Shown here: piece by piece, positions 38,701 to 47,183 of the stretch
Layout: every line of letters starts with the position of its first letter
How positions within the stretch are numbered: the first letter of the stretch is position 1
Source of the DNA: Belliella aquatica
Lineage (GTDB): Bacteria; Bacteroidota; Bacteroidia; Cytophagales; Cyclobacteriaceae
NCBI RefSeq assembly: GCF_014637795.1
Contig: NZ_BMFD01000009.1
Coordinates: 93,378 to 157,377, forward strand
Length of the DNA stretch: 64,000 nucleotides
Reading direction: 5' to 3'
The notes under the pieces: model-generated
Database searches by the model: none
Told to the model about the DNA's origin: nothing
The model's input: only the letters and a program-made list of their open reading frames with translations
Program-made: the position numbers and the translations under genes

Positions 38701-40357
38701 AATTCCTGCGAGAATATCATTAACAAGGAGAAGTAATGTCCGCACAGGGGTAAGAAATGGTGAGCCACCTATCTTTGATTTTACTTTTACCAGTGTATCT
38801 AATGTCAGCATTGCTAAGAGAGTAGATATTCTTTCATTTGGCATCACCGCTGACCATGCAGACACATTGCCAGATGGCAGCAGACTAATCGTGGATCATA
38901 TCAAAGCAAATTATGAATCTGACTATCTAAGTGCTCAGCTTTGTGATGCAAGACCTTCAGCAGATTTGACCTTGGGTTCGGTATCTGTAAGAACACCAAT
39001 GACAGAAAGCGAAATGGTCTCCCCAAGAGCTGAAGATCTGAGAAATAGAAATGAACTTCTTGACCATATCAATAGCAATATTGAATATTATCACAAAGCT
39101 ATCTGGGTACAAATGGATCCCGACAGAAGACTCATGCTATTGGAAGGGTTCAAAGTGGAAGTACCACCACGGGAAAACCCAGCCTACAGACCTGGAAATG
39201 GTGAGCCACAGTATCTATTTGGAGACGATCCCAACCAGAAAAATATGATCAGCCTAGCCTCAGTCATTGAAAACAGACTTATAGGAATAGCTGGAAACTC
39301 ACTTATTATGCCAGTAGCAAAAGGCCATAACCTCAATCCATATTTCAGAAATATTAATGATGAAGTAGAAATCGACGGTAAAAAAGTATCTAGACTTATG
39401 CTTCACTATATGCCTGAAAAAGGATTCAAAGAGACTCCATTCAGAATTTCTATTCCTACAAAAGGGGTATTTGCGGAAGCTGTCATGGGTGCATGTAACT
39501 CTTGTGAAAAAATAGACAATACCAGATATTGGGAATGGGACAAGCCAATTCCAAATAGCCCTACAGCTATACAACCTGTGTCTATGGATTCAAGGAAATC
39601 AGAAAATTGGGATATTCTCAAGCCAAGCGGCATGTCAGAATCAATGATTTCGCAAATGACTCCTCAAAACTATGCTTTGCCTAATGCGCTTGCAGAAGCT
39701 TTGAAGAATGTTACATCAAAAGACGTATTTAACAACCTTACAGGCTTAGATCAAAATCAGAAAAATGCAATAGAAGCGCTCAAGCTACAAACAAATGCAG
39801 CTGTAGAGTATGCGAAAACCGCCGCTGATCTAGCCAAATCAGCTGAAATTCCTAAAAATGCCGATCTAGTCGCAGAATCTATAAGACGAAATGTGAAAGA
39901 TCCTGAAAAGGCAGAAAAGCTAGTAGAAGATTATTACAAAAATCTCATCGGCGAGCAAAAGGGAAAAGATAGCAAAGGTAATAATGACATTCCAAAAAGG
40001 ATTGTAGATAGACTTCTCGGTAGTGAAAATGGAGGTAAAATAAATATCAAAAACCCTGATGGATCATCAGTATCTGCCGAATTTCCTACTCATGATGCTA
40101 AGAAACCTTCAAAACCGAAAGAGGAATCAGAGGGAAGCCCTGATTCAGCAAACCAAAAAAAATCAGCAGTAACAGACAATACAGAGGATGTCAATCTTAA
40201 TGATCCAAAGATTATTGAAGCAAGAGAGGAAATAGATTCAAATTTAAGTCAGATTAGTCCATTCCTTCATAGTTTCCTTAGTCCGTTCATTACAGAACAG
40301 CAGGACAGCAGCACAGGTCCTGGCCAAAGTATTGATCCAAACGACTCAAATGATTAA
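35735..40357 (+). CDS. giant soluble protein of unknown function, partner of two caspase-like peptidases
   Basis: A protein of about 1540 residues without signal peptide or membrane segment. The ATG at 35735 (MNLLLKMRFVFSEPEI) is preferred; a GTG at 35702 would add 11 residues and an ATG at 35750 is possible. Visible parts: an N-terminal beta-rich region (1-110); a carboxypeptidase-regulatory-like domain (about 170-245, LKGKVIESNGTSLKNIPFV); an acidic DDDDCECHG; a GGSCVNFTTPNRALEEFTY motif (about 311); a coiled coil (about 348-368); a Ser/Thr/Pro linker (about 503-518); a block with HGYSMGDLLYSLPLAPGQ and IAIHDWDRRD (about 595-630); a Ser/Ala/Gly-rich stretch (660-725); VMGACNSCEK with WEWDKPIPNSPT (about 1250-1275); and a charged low-complexity tail. 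The gene stops two bases before the first caspase gene. I do not recognise the family. Confidence 0.88.
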   Translation: MNLLLKMRFVFSEPEILTENLKVYFYDENRKLITGNGQLIDQNGFLTINEEFIRLISYFPYPLLVKRGNANIVSVLIPSKDTFEKCLGKDKTSNFSPILRFNVDLKNNHTHIDFEKDTRVNEVNQPVELAPIKPARNLESLQVAPVSMEAIQDRRVEKENTDHVVKLPASVDRQLKGKVIESNGTSLKNIPFVIYVEEKNDTGTKDIKLQPLLSGTTDQLGTFNVKVPNKVYQAAFATVGNAVNDFLEIILEEGRFPLFTLLMSSILHNDDPVSHQDDDDCECHGSASTPTNTLPDMEDLVSGESQYQQDIGGSCVNFTTPNRALEEFTYHSVVRLSDPEVMNAPGYIESLEGKIRQLERAIEEAQKNDNLQGDTGSQLKSTGGSGRNVTLPSYFITEITNLLNLINTGNFPNFRNTQNKTRYQLLEDVFASIINNAQSREPLSPQIRTSVTNHFSSCFPEASSGKLRESQLIDYFNFTNTQSWLCVQAKLNHFITLQTNFRSSSSTSTPTPTPTANDPISPATDHSIMNLEWMQAELQRLRQTRERALSRNHLGLSRSEISIENQIQWDSPLPLVQPASIAHGHLLHFRQVWKAHGYSMGDLLYSLPLAPGQQKQIAIHDWDRRDTASRSEIQSVKESLSNSFSQDRDINEIVRSNLQENIEASSSAKTKGFSAGGGSATSAAAAVPIGGIPVNLKVGFSGGVSGGRSSASSDASQTSSRNLSASNMQSIREKTMQNASSLRSQRSTVITTVSQSETTTVTTESVGNYNHCHAITIQYFEVLRHLAVYNELVDVQECLFIPLTITLFDDAKIVRWADLLKPALRAPAYQYGKLLEGFDSVRRFYEINSLGRPSSEVYYNRPSARYCDEDIVKISGNFRIKIQFTCPTKALVPMDDALAQRYERIANGNNSMGLVNIPPSLFIDQDVDRANWRAKLGFISEIEDIRIKVNNAFDQDRERVFFEEIQKVNAIGQFAASIKIFISTPNHEEIPARISLTRRSNVRTGVRNGEPPIFDFTFTSVSNVSIAKRVDILSFGITADHADTLPDGSRLIVDHIKANYESDYLSAQLCDARPSADLTLGSVSVRTPMTESEMVSPRAEDLRNRNELLDHINSNIEYYHKAIWVQMDPDRRLMLLEGFKVEVPPRENPAYRPGNGEPQYLFGDDPNQKNMISLASVIENRLIGIAGNSLIMPVAKGHNLNPYFRNINDEVEIDGKKVSRLMLHYMPEKGFKETPFRISIPTKGVFAEAVMGACNSCEKIDNTRYWEWDKPIPNSPTAIQPVSMDSRKSENWDILKPSGMSESMISQMTPQNYALPNALAEALKNVTSKDVFNNLTGLDQNQKNAIEALKLQTNAAVEYAKTAADLAKSAEIPKNADLVAESIRRNVKDPEKAEKLVEDYYKNLIGEQKGKDSKGNNDIPKRIVDRLLGSENGGKINIKNPDGSSVSAEFPTHDAKKPSKPKEESEGSPDSANQKKSAVTDNTEDVNLNDPKIIEAREEIDSNLSQISPFLHSFLSPFITEQQDSSTGPGQSIDPNDSND

Positions 40358-40359
40358 TT

Positions 40360-41457
40360 ATGGCAGTTGTGAAAAGAAATGGATTGAATAGCCCGAAAGG
40401 ATTCGGGCTATTCATTGGAATCAATGATTTCAAATCCTTAGACTCACTATTCAAGTGTGAGAGAGATGCTGACTACTGGTCCAAAGGCTTGAAAAAAATG
40501 GGTTACAAAACCTCCATAGTCTTAAAGTCAAAAGATGCAACCCTAGAGCGGATTATATCATCAATCTTCCTATTGGCCGATCTCGCTATCTCAGGAGATA
40601 TCGTCACAATTACATTTTCTACACATGGAGCGGTTTCCCTTGATAAAAAAAATATAACAAGTATTTTCAGTAGTGACTGTAAAATCTTCAATGAAAAAGT
40701 CTTCTACGTTCTCCTCAAGGCCTTCAAGCCCTTAGTGAGAATTGTAGTCGTATCTGATACTTGTCATTCAGGGACTTTTGTAGAACCAAAAGGATATCCA
40801 TCCATTAGCGATCCAGAATTAAAAACGATCAAGGGTTATATGACCAATTGGCCTACTCAAATGAAAGATCGGTTGGATAAACTTTTGACTGAATTCAACA
40901 AAACTAAACTCACTTCATGTGTAGGACATATCGCCTCAGGTGCAGATAGGCACGTAGTGTACGATGGTATACTCGTGGATCAGATTGAAGAAAGATTCAA
41001 AAAATACACTTTTACATTTCACAACATCACAGAATTCACTAGCGAGATCAACAACCAATTTAGAAAACACAACAAATCACAAGTTCAGTCTTATGCTTTC
41101 CAACTAGCTACCTATGGTGCCACCAACCCCTTGATTAAGGAGTACTTGTTACAACAGCTTGAGAAGTACCAAAAAGAAGACCTAAATGAGCTGATAGCTA
41201 GAAATAGGAATTCCCCAAATTTCATGTTTCACTTCTTCAAAAAGTTGGAAACTTTGTCTGATAGCTACAATGATAAAAAAAACAAAATTAAGTTTGATAA
41301 ATTCCTTAAAGGATGGCGTGATTTCTATGAAGCAACTCACCTTGGAGCTCCATTCGTAAACTTTGCAGGAGTTCCTGTCGACGCTTTCAAAGCACAGTGG
41401 ATATTTGGTATCTACAGTTATTATTTTATTTCAGAAGCAAGTTCAAAACTTAAATAA
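40360..41457 (+). CDS. caspase-like cysteine peptidase (C14), first of a tandem pair
   Basis: A 365-residue protein whose first 250 residues match the caspase/metacaspase fold. The start is two bases after the giant-protein stop. It begins FGLFIGINDFKSLDSLFKCERDADYW, as in bacterial caspases; the catalytic His is His89 in TFSTHGAVS and the Cys is Cys135 in VSDTCHSGTFVEP, both preceded by the expected hydrophobic strands. Later come GHIASGADRHVVYDGILVD, and the C-terminus ends with a conserved GAPFVNFAGVPVDAFKAQW segment that the second caspase shares. No signal peptide, so it is a cytoplasmic enzyme, possibly cutting after a basic residue as many metacaspases do (inference). Nearby defence genes such as gasdermin or STAND are absent. 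Confidence 0.92.
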   Translation: MAVVKRNGLNSPKGFGLFIGINDFKSLDSLFKCERDADYWSKGLKKMGYKTSIVLKSKDATLERIISSIFLLADLAISGDIVTITFSTHGAVSLDKKNITSIFSSDCKIFNEKVFYVLLKAFKPLVRIVVVSDTCHSGTFVEPKGYPSISDPELKTIKGYMTNWPTQMKDRLDKLLTEFNKTKLTSCVGHIASGADRHVVYDGILVDQIEERFKKYTFTFHNITEFTSEINNQFRKHNKSQVQSYAFQLATYGATNPLIKEYLLQQLEKYQKEDLNELIARNRNSPNFMFHFFKKLETLSDSYNDKKNKIKFDKFLKGWRDFYEATHLGAPFVNFAGVPVDAFKAQWIFGIYSYYFISEASSKLK

Positions 41458-41473
41458 TTTAAACTTAGTAAAA

Positions 41474-42547
41474 ATGGCTCTAGAATCAACAAATAGAAAA
41501 CCAAAGGCCTATGCACTTTGTGTAGGTAAAAACGAATTTATTTTTGATAAAAGTTTAAGAAAAGCTGTAAGGGATGCTAAATATTGGGAAAGAGAGTTTT
41601 TGAGGAGATTCAAATATGACTTAGTTATTACATTGACTGAAAATGAAACACGATACCAACTGTTTATTGCAGCAATTTGGCAACTCGCCAATTTAGCAAA
41701 ATCAGGAGATGTAGTCGCTATTACAATAGCCACTCATGGAGAAATCAAACAAGGTATCAATTCCTTTACTATTACTCCAAATGTGAAAATTTCAGAAGAT
41801 GAATTCTATTTCTTATTGAAAGCTTTCAAACCAGGTGTCCGTGTTTTTGTCCTTACAGATATCTGCCACGGAGGCACTTTTGTCGAACCAAACAATAATA
41901 GAGAGGCTCAAGGAAATTTTGTGAATAGAGTTCTTGATATAATAAAACATGAAGCTGCATGGGATCTGCCTAAAGTGGAAGCTATGCTGAAAAATCAGTG
42001 TGATATTCCAATTACTGCATCTATAGCTCACCTTTCATCATCAGCAGATAATAATCAGATTGTAGACGGCATCTTGGTGGATTTAATCGTATCCGAATTC
42101 TGGATCTATGGTTATACTTTAGATTGGTATACTTTTGAAGGTTTCAGAGATGAAATTGCAAAACTGTACGAATCCCGACTAAAAACTGATGAAATAGGAT
42201 TTGCTGAAACAATAACTGAAAGCACTAAGCATTGCAGCGCTTATTCAAAAGTAATAAAAGATTTTGTAGTCAAGTATAAATTTGCTTCTCTAAAATCTTT
42301 AATTGTTCACATAGCAAAAAGCCAAAATAAATCATTACTAAAAGATCTTTATATTGAACTAATTACCAATATTCATTTACTGAGTGCTTACCCTAATGAA
42401 AGTAAAGAGGAGACTCAAGAAAACTTAAAAAATGTTATTCAAAATATTGTTAGTTGGTACTCTCTGATTGAAACTAATGCGCCAATTATCAATTATGCAG
42501 GTGTTCCCACAGATGATTTCAAAAATAAATACATCTTTCAAAAATAA
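41474..42547 (+). CDS. caspase-like cysteine peptidase (C14), second of a tandem pair
   Basis: A 357-residue paralogue of the preceding protein. The frame is open upstream to 41363, inside the first caspase gene, but MALESTNRKPKAYALCVGKN aligns with the start of its partner and lies 16 bases after that stop, so 41474 is chosen. The dyad is intact: His88 in TIATHGEIK and Cys131 in LTDICHGGTFVEP. Shared with the first caspase are KAVRDAKYWEREF versus KCERDADYWSKGL, AHLSSSADNNQIVDGILVD and the terminal APIINYAGVPTDDFKNKY. The two are far diverged outside these motifs, which points to an old duplication with both copies kept active. It is the last gene before a hairpin terminator. Confidence 0.92.
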   Translation: MALESTNRKPKAYALCVGKNEFIFDKSLRKAVRDAKYWEREFLRRFKYDLVITLTENETRYQLFIAAIWQLANLAKSGDVVAITIATHGEIKQGINSFTITPNVKISEDEFYFLLKAFKPGVRVFVLTDICHGGTFVEPNNNREAQGNFVNRVLDIIKHEAAWDLPKVEAMLKNQCDIPITASIAHLSSSADNNQIVDGILVDLIVSEFWIYGYTLDWYTFEGFRDEIAKLYESRLKTDEIGFAETITESTKHCSAYSKVIKDFVVKYKFASLKSLIVHIAKSQNKSLLKDLYIELITNIHLLSAYPNESKEETQENLKNVIQNIVSWYSLIETNAPIINYAGVPTDDFKNKYIFQK

Positions 42548-42553
42548 AAAAGA

Positions 42554-42581
42554 GGCTATCAGTGTAAATATGCTGATAGCC
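42554..42581. terminator. hairpin terminator between the caspase operon and the tolC-like gene
   Basis: GGCTATCAG pairs perfectly with CTGATAGCC across a ten-base loop. On the minus strand it is followed by CTTTTTTATTT, so it ends both the caspase operon and, more strongly, the convergent export operon. Confidence 0.7.
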
Positions 42582-42732
42582 TTATACCTTAACCGACTTC
42601 CTTTAAACCTTCAATTGCTACAAAAAAAATTTCTATATACCTCCTAAAAGTATATTCAGTTCTGAATTACCTGAAAATCTTTATACCTCTGTATTTGAAC
42701 AAACTATTAGCCCAAAAATTATTTTTCCAGCA

Positions 42733-44118
42733 TTACTGATCAAAGCCCAATCCTGCAGCATTAAGCATTTGGACATAGGCGATTTTTCTTTTTGCTGCAA
42801 GGTCATTGAGGATCAGTCTTCCATCGAGAACACTCACTTCACGGGCATTGATCAAGAACAATGAGCTTTCTCCAATTTGAAATCTTGTTTGTTCTCCTTC
42901 TAGTAAGCGTTCCAACCCTGAAATATTCGCATTATAAACTGCTAATTGTTGTTGCAGTGTTTGAAATTGGTTGATTTCTGCTTCAAGTTTGGCTCGAAGT
43001 TGAACAAATTTCAAATCTCTATCATTCTGTTTGAAATCAATTTTTGCTTTTGTCAACCCTAACCCTCCTCTTTCTTTCCTTAATAGAAGGGGGGTCTTGA
43101 TAGTAAATCCCCATTTATAGTTGTTCTCAAAAAAAGGAGACTCATTAAATTGACCAATTGACTCTGTTAAGAAATTATAATTCACTTTTACTATCGGCTT
43201 AAGCTGCTCTGCTTTCCACCTTCGTTCGATATCTAAAGAGGCTAACTCAAAATCAGTTAATCTAAGCAAGGGATGATCCCCAACAAGACCTCTCAATGAA
43301 TTCTGATCATAATCCAAAGTAGTCTCTTCCAACACATTTTGAGGAAAAGTGGTCATTGCGATGTTCATAGGATTATCTTCCTCATCCCAAAGGAATGTTT
43401 CTAGCTCTTGTGACGCTTTAAAGTAAGCAATCTGAGCCGACTGAAACCTATATACTCGATTCAGAACTTGAGTATATGCTTCTATTGTATCAATGGCTGG
43501 TAAATCTCCTTGGATAAAACTAGTTTTAACCCCTTCAAATCGAATTTCTGCTAGTTCAACACTTTCTTCAAGAATCTTCATGTTTTGATAAGCAGCACCC
43601 CAAAACCAATATGCAGCTGATGCATCAAGGTACAGATCATTTAGAATCTGTTGTCTTTCCGTTTGGGTTACTTCAAGATAAATCTCTGCTTGTCGCAGAG
43701 CCACTCTTCTTTTATCTATTAATAGACCTTGACCCAGATTTACTGATGCTCCGGCTGCTATCAAACCATTATTTGGTACAGTTCGCTCAGGATTGAGGTA
43801 TGTACCTGAGTTTTGCTCAAAAACTCCCTTCAGCTCTACCCCTGCTATAGTCGGTATTAATAGACCTCCCTCTCTTTTGTCATAATATTCAGTATCGCTA
43901 AACTGTTTATTGTCATAGTTACCGAACAGCATGGGGTCAAAACCTCCTCTCGCAATACGCATTTCTTGCTCACCAAACTGCAAATTTATATCAGCTTGCT
44001 TGGCTACAGGATGATAATATCTAACCCAATCCAAAAACTGCTCATAGCGCAACTCCTCTTGACCTAACGTAGGGAAAGCAAACAATAAACCTAAACAAGC
44101 CAGTATTAAATACTTCAT
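42733..44118 (-). CDS. TolC-family outer-membrane channel
   Basis: A 461-residue outer-membrane efflux protein with a signal peptide (MKYLILACLGLLFAFPTLG). It carries two long helical halves of the TolC type: RIARGGFDPMLFGNYDNKQF, LYLDASAAYWFWGAAYQN and LVGDHPLLRLTDFELASLDIER in the first half and LAVYNANISGLERLLEGEQT plus SSLFLINAREVSVLDGRL in the second. It would form the outer-membrane exit of a tripartite export machine with the HlyD and ABC proteins encoded upstream. The start codon overlaps the HlyD stop (TAATG), a sign of translational coupling. Confidence 0.93.
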   Translation of the reverse strand: MKYLILACLGLLFAFPTLGQEELRYEQFLDWVRYYHPVAKQADINLQFGEQEMRIARGGFDPMLFGNYDNKQFSDTEYYDKREGGLLIPTIAGVELKGVFEQNSGTYLNPERTVPNNGLIAAGASVNLGQGLLIDKRRVALRQAEIYLEVTQTERQQILNDLYLDASAAYWFWGAAYQNMKILEESVELAEIRFEGVKTSFIQGDLPAIDTIEAYTQVLNRVYRFQSAQIAYFKASQELETFLWDEEDNPMNIAMTTFPQNVLEETTLDYDQNSLRGLVGDHPLLRLTDFELASLDIERRWKAEQLKPIVKVNYNFLTESIGQFNESPFFENNYKWGFTIKTPLLLRKERGGLGLTKAKIDFKQNDRDLKFVQLRAKLEAEINQFQTLQQQLAVYNANISGLERLLEGEQTRFQIGESSLFLINAREVSVLDGRLILNDLAAKRKIAYVQMLNAAGLGFDQ

Positions 44119-45470
44119 TATATTTTTTCTTTATTGGCCTTCTTCTCTTTTCTAGTATAGTAATCTGCTGGGAATCCATTAAGTTGTCGCCATATTTCAT
44201 ACCATATAGGCACATCATTCAATAAAGCGATACCATCTGCTCCAGACCCAATTTTCAATGCATAAGGCCATGGATCTTCCTCAGGATCTTCTACTACGAT
44301 TACTCGATATTTATTGTTTTCTCCTGCAAAATTATCGATTGCTTTCACTTTGCCACCAAATGTACCATTTGAGAACTGTGGCCAACCTGAGAATACAATG
44401 GCAGGCCAACCATCAAATATAAAGCGAACCTTATTTCCTGGTCTTAATAGAGGTAAATCTACTGGTTCAACATACATTTCTACGGCCAGTTGAGCATCTG
44501 CCGGCAAAATACTGATGATCTCTGCTCCTTCTTTGATTGTTTCCCCAATACCTACTTGAATAGCTTGGGTAATATATCCATCTTGAGGAGCTAAAATATG
44601 CCTGTATCCTGTTCGGAATTGATAATTGGTAAATTGATTTTCCAATTTTGTAGCAGTAGCTTCAGCATCATATTGAGCCGATAAAGCTGAATATTTCTCA
44701 GACTCTGCTTTGGCCATTCTGTCTCTAAAATCATTATCAATAGCGTTCAATTCAATTTGTGCTGCTATTAATTCATTTTTAGAACTCAATAGACTGTTTT
44801 CAGCAGAAATCAAACCGGCTTTTACTTCCTGAAACCTTAATTTTCTACTTTCAAAATCCGTCAAAGATCTTAATCCATCTTCAAAAAGCTTTTCTGCTCT
44901 ATCCAGTTGCTGCTGTCCTACTTGAAAATTAACCTTTGATTGTTCGAATCGAATACTATCAGATTGAACCTTCAGTTCTGCCATCCTCAATCGATTTTCA
45001 GCTTGCTCTTTTCTAAGTGCATTGTTTGCTAAAAGGGCCGATACCTGAATTTCCTGAGCTAATACTTTTTGTTCATAAGATTTTGCGGAAAGTATTTTCG
45101 CATCTACCTGAAGCTGAGTCCGCTCTAAAAGTTGAGGATCAAAATACTCATCTTTAATTTCCGATATCAAAAGAATAGTATCTCCCTTTGTCACATAATC
45201 TCCTTCGGACACATACCATTTTTCAATCCTTCCAGCAAGTACTGAATGAACTGTTTGCGGTCTTTGATCTGGCCTCAAAGCTGTCACATAACCATTGGAT
45301 CTTACATTCTGAGTCCATGGTAGAAATATGAATAATATCATTCCTAGCATAAACCACAGAAGAACTCTAATCCTCTGTTTGCTTTCATCTGTAGGCTTAG
45401 TCATCGAAAAACTCTTGAAGCCTTCAAAAGAAACTCCTTTTTCAATATTGTTTTTTGAAATGTTCAACAT
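44118..45470 (-). CDS. HlyD-family membrane-fusion (periplasmic adaptor) protein
   Basis: A 450-residue adaptor with a short cytoplasmic N-terminus (about 1-32), one membrane segment (VLLWFMLGMILFIFLPW, about 33-50), a lipoyl/barrel-sandwich half-domain with VHSVLAGRIEKWYVSEGDYV, a long alpha-helical coiled-coil hairpin (about 110-290), the second lipoyl half with HILAPQDGYITQAIQVG, and a beta-barrel domain (VEMYVEPVDLPLLRPGNKVRF). It links the ABC protein to TolC. It starts 12 bases after the ABC gene. Confidence 0.94.
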   Translation of the reverse strand: MLNISKNNIEKGVSFEGFKSFSMTKPTDESKQRIRVLLWFMLGMILFIFLPWTQNVRSNGYVTALRPDQRPQTVHSVLAGRIEKWYVSEGDYVTKGDTILLISEIKDEYFDPQLLERTQLQVDAKILSAKSYEQKVLAQEIQVSALLANNALRKEQAENRLRMAELKVQSDSIRFEQSKVNFQVGQQQLDRAEKLFEDGLRSLTDFESRKLRFQEVKAGLISAENSLLSSKNELIAAQIELNAIDNDFRDRMAKAESEKYSALSAQYDAEATATKLENQFTNYQFRTGYRHILAPQDGYITQAIQVGIGETIKEGAEIISILPADAQLAVEMYVEPVDLPLLRPGNKVRFIFDGWPAIVFSGWPQFSNGTFGGKVKAIDNFAGENNKYRVIVVEDPEEDPWPYALKIGSGADGIALLNDVPIWYEIWRQLNGFPADYYTRKEKKANKEKI

Positions 45471-45482
45471 AACTCCTAAAGA

Positions 45483-47183
45483 TTAAAGATTTTTATATTC
45501 GAAGTAAGCTTGACTTGGACCATCAAAGGCGATTTTCCCATTGCTCAACTCAATAATTCTTGGTGCTTTTTTCAATAGACTGATATCATCTGATACCATA
45601 ATCGTCGTCCAGGGCCCATCAAGAATATAATCAGATACTCTTTGTTTCACTTTTTCATCAAAATAGCTAAATAACTCCTCTAAAATAAGCGCCTTTGGAG
45701 CACCGGCGAGACATCTTGCCATAATGATTTTACTTATGATTTTCTTGCTGAGTCCTTTTCCTTCAGGCATCAATTCAGTATCCATATCATCTTTCAATGC
45801 ATAGATATAGTCCTTCAAACCAACCAACTCAATAATACTCCTGATTTGTTGATTATCGACATCTTTACCTAAAGTAATATTTTCATAGATCGTACCATGG
45901 AAAATAGATTGATGTGTCAAACTATCCCCAATGAAACTTCTAAATTTATCTAAATTCATCGTCTCGATCGGAAGTCCATTTACCAAAATTTTCCCTTTAT
46001 AATCCGAATACAATCCAGCAAGTAGGTACATTAAAGTACTTTTCCCGCTGCCACTTGATCCTGTTAATATGACCTTTTCACCTGTCTTTAATTCTAAAGA
46101 AACGTTATCCAAAATGTTGAATTGTGTGTCTCTAGATTGATAGATGACATTTTTCATTTTGAATTCTAAACCTTTGAATTCCTCTGATAATGATTTGTCA
46201 GTTCCGTCTTGGTTCTCAACCGGCAAATCTAAAATTTGACCAATTTTTTCTGTAGCTGTAAGTGTATCATAAACTGTCTCCAAGGTCAAAATGAGTTTTT
46301 CTACTGAGTTTACTACCAAAATAATAATGATCTCAGCGGCAACAAATTGGCCAATACTGATTTCATTATTGATCAATAACAAACTACCTGCAACTAGAAG
46401 AGAACAAACAATTAAAACCTTAAAAGCAATAAGGACTTTGTATTGAAAAATCAAAATCGCAAAATGCTTATTTCTAAACTCAACATAAGACTGCAGCAAT
46501 TTGTCAACTCTCATAAAAGGGAGTTTTGATGTTCCTGCCAACTTAAATGTAGCCATCGTTCTGCCGATTTCTTCAAGCCAATACGCAACCTGATACTTTG
46601 AGGTAGATTCATTAAGAGATGTTTCCATCCCTCGGGGACTCGTAAAGTAGAAGATTAATATCAATAAGGAAATCAAAATAAATCCGAATATGATAAAGAA
46701 TGGATGGTAAAAAGCCAACAAAATAAGACCAAAGAATACTTGTATAGACGCTGCCGAAAAGTCAATTAAAATCTTCGCCATCCCTTTTTGAAGGTTTATG
46801 GCATCGAAGAATCTATTTACTAAATCAGGAGTATGCTTATTTTGAAGGGAATCAAGTTTCAACCTTGGTAGCCTGTAGGCAAACCCAAAACCTGCCTTTG
46901 TGAAAATACGCTGTTGGAGTTTTTCCGTCAAATATAATTGACTGATCTGCAAGTACCCCCCAAAAGAAATACCCGCACCGACCACGACAACTAAAAGGAC
47001 CCAAGAAGTACTTATTCTACCACCTAAGATAAAATTTAGGATGGCTTGGATTCCCAAAGGCAAACTCAAAGAAACTAAACCATTCAAAATTGCATAAAAG
47101 TAGATGGCATACACCTCTTTACGCTCTTCATTTAGAAATCTAGCAAATCTCTTTAAAGGTGTGAGTGCTAATTCAATTTTCAT
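45483..47183 (-). CDS. ABC transporter fusion protein with degenerate nucleotide-binding motifs
   Basis: A 566-residue half-transporter: six membrane segments in the first 300 residues and a nucleotide-binding domain after. The Walker A loop is normal (LTGSSGSGKSTLMYLLAG), but others depart from consensus: the LSGGQ signature reads GLSKKII, the Walker B end reads ALILEELF (Glu where Asp is usual), the Q-loop position appears to be Thr, and the switch His is replaced in IMVSDDISLL. There is no C39 peptidase domain at the N-terminus. This suggests weak or absent ATP hydrolysis, or a specialised half of a heterodimer. The gene overlaps the TetR gene by 11 bases and is followed by HlyD and TolC genes. 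Confidence 0.9.
   Translation of the reverse strand: MKIELALTPLKRFARFLNEERKEVYAIYFYAILNGLVSLSLPLGIQAILNFILGGRISTSWVLLVVVVGAGISFGGYLQISQLYLTEKLQQRIFTKAGFGFAYRLPRLKLDSLQNKHTPDLVNRFFDAINLQKGMAKILIDFSAASIQVFFGLILLAFYHPFFIIFGFILISLLILIFYFTSPRGMETSLNESTSKYQVAYWLEEIGRTMATFKLAGTSKLPFMRVDKLLQSYVEFRNKHFAILIFQYKVLIAFKVLIVCSLLVAGSLLLINNEISIGQFVAAEIIIILVVNSVEKLILTLETVYDTLTATEKIGQILDLPVENQDGTDKSLSEEFKGLEFKMKNVIYQSRDTQFNILDNVSLELKTGEKVILTGSSGSGKSTLMYLLAGLYSDYKGKILVNGLPIETMNLDKFRSFIGDSLTHQSIFHGTIYENITLGKDVDNQQIRSIIELVGLKDYIYALKDDMDTELMPEGKGLSKKIISKIIMARCLAGAPKALILEELFSYFDEKVKQRVSDYILDGPWTTIMVSDDISLLKKAPRIIELSNGKIAFDGPSQAYFEYKNL

Noticed and set aside
36555..40357. Giant protein as a Tc-toxin, phage tail or contractile-injection component
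   Set aside because: No repeats, phage genes or injection-system neighbours are present, and none of the motifs I know from those families is convincing.
41363..41473. Upstream extension of the second caspase
   Set aside because: It lies within the first caspase gene, and the N-terminus from 41474 aligns with the partner protein.
35351..47183. Export operon as the secretion route of the giant protein
   Set aside because: The operons converge and are separated by a terminator, and the giant lacks any recognisable export signal; adjacency alone is not enough.
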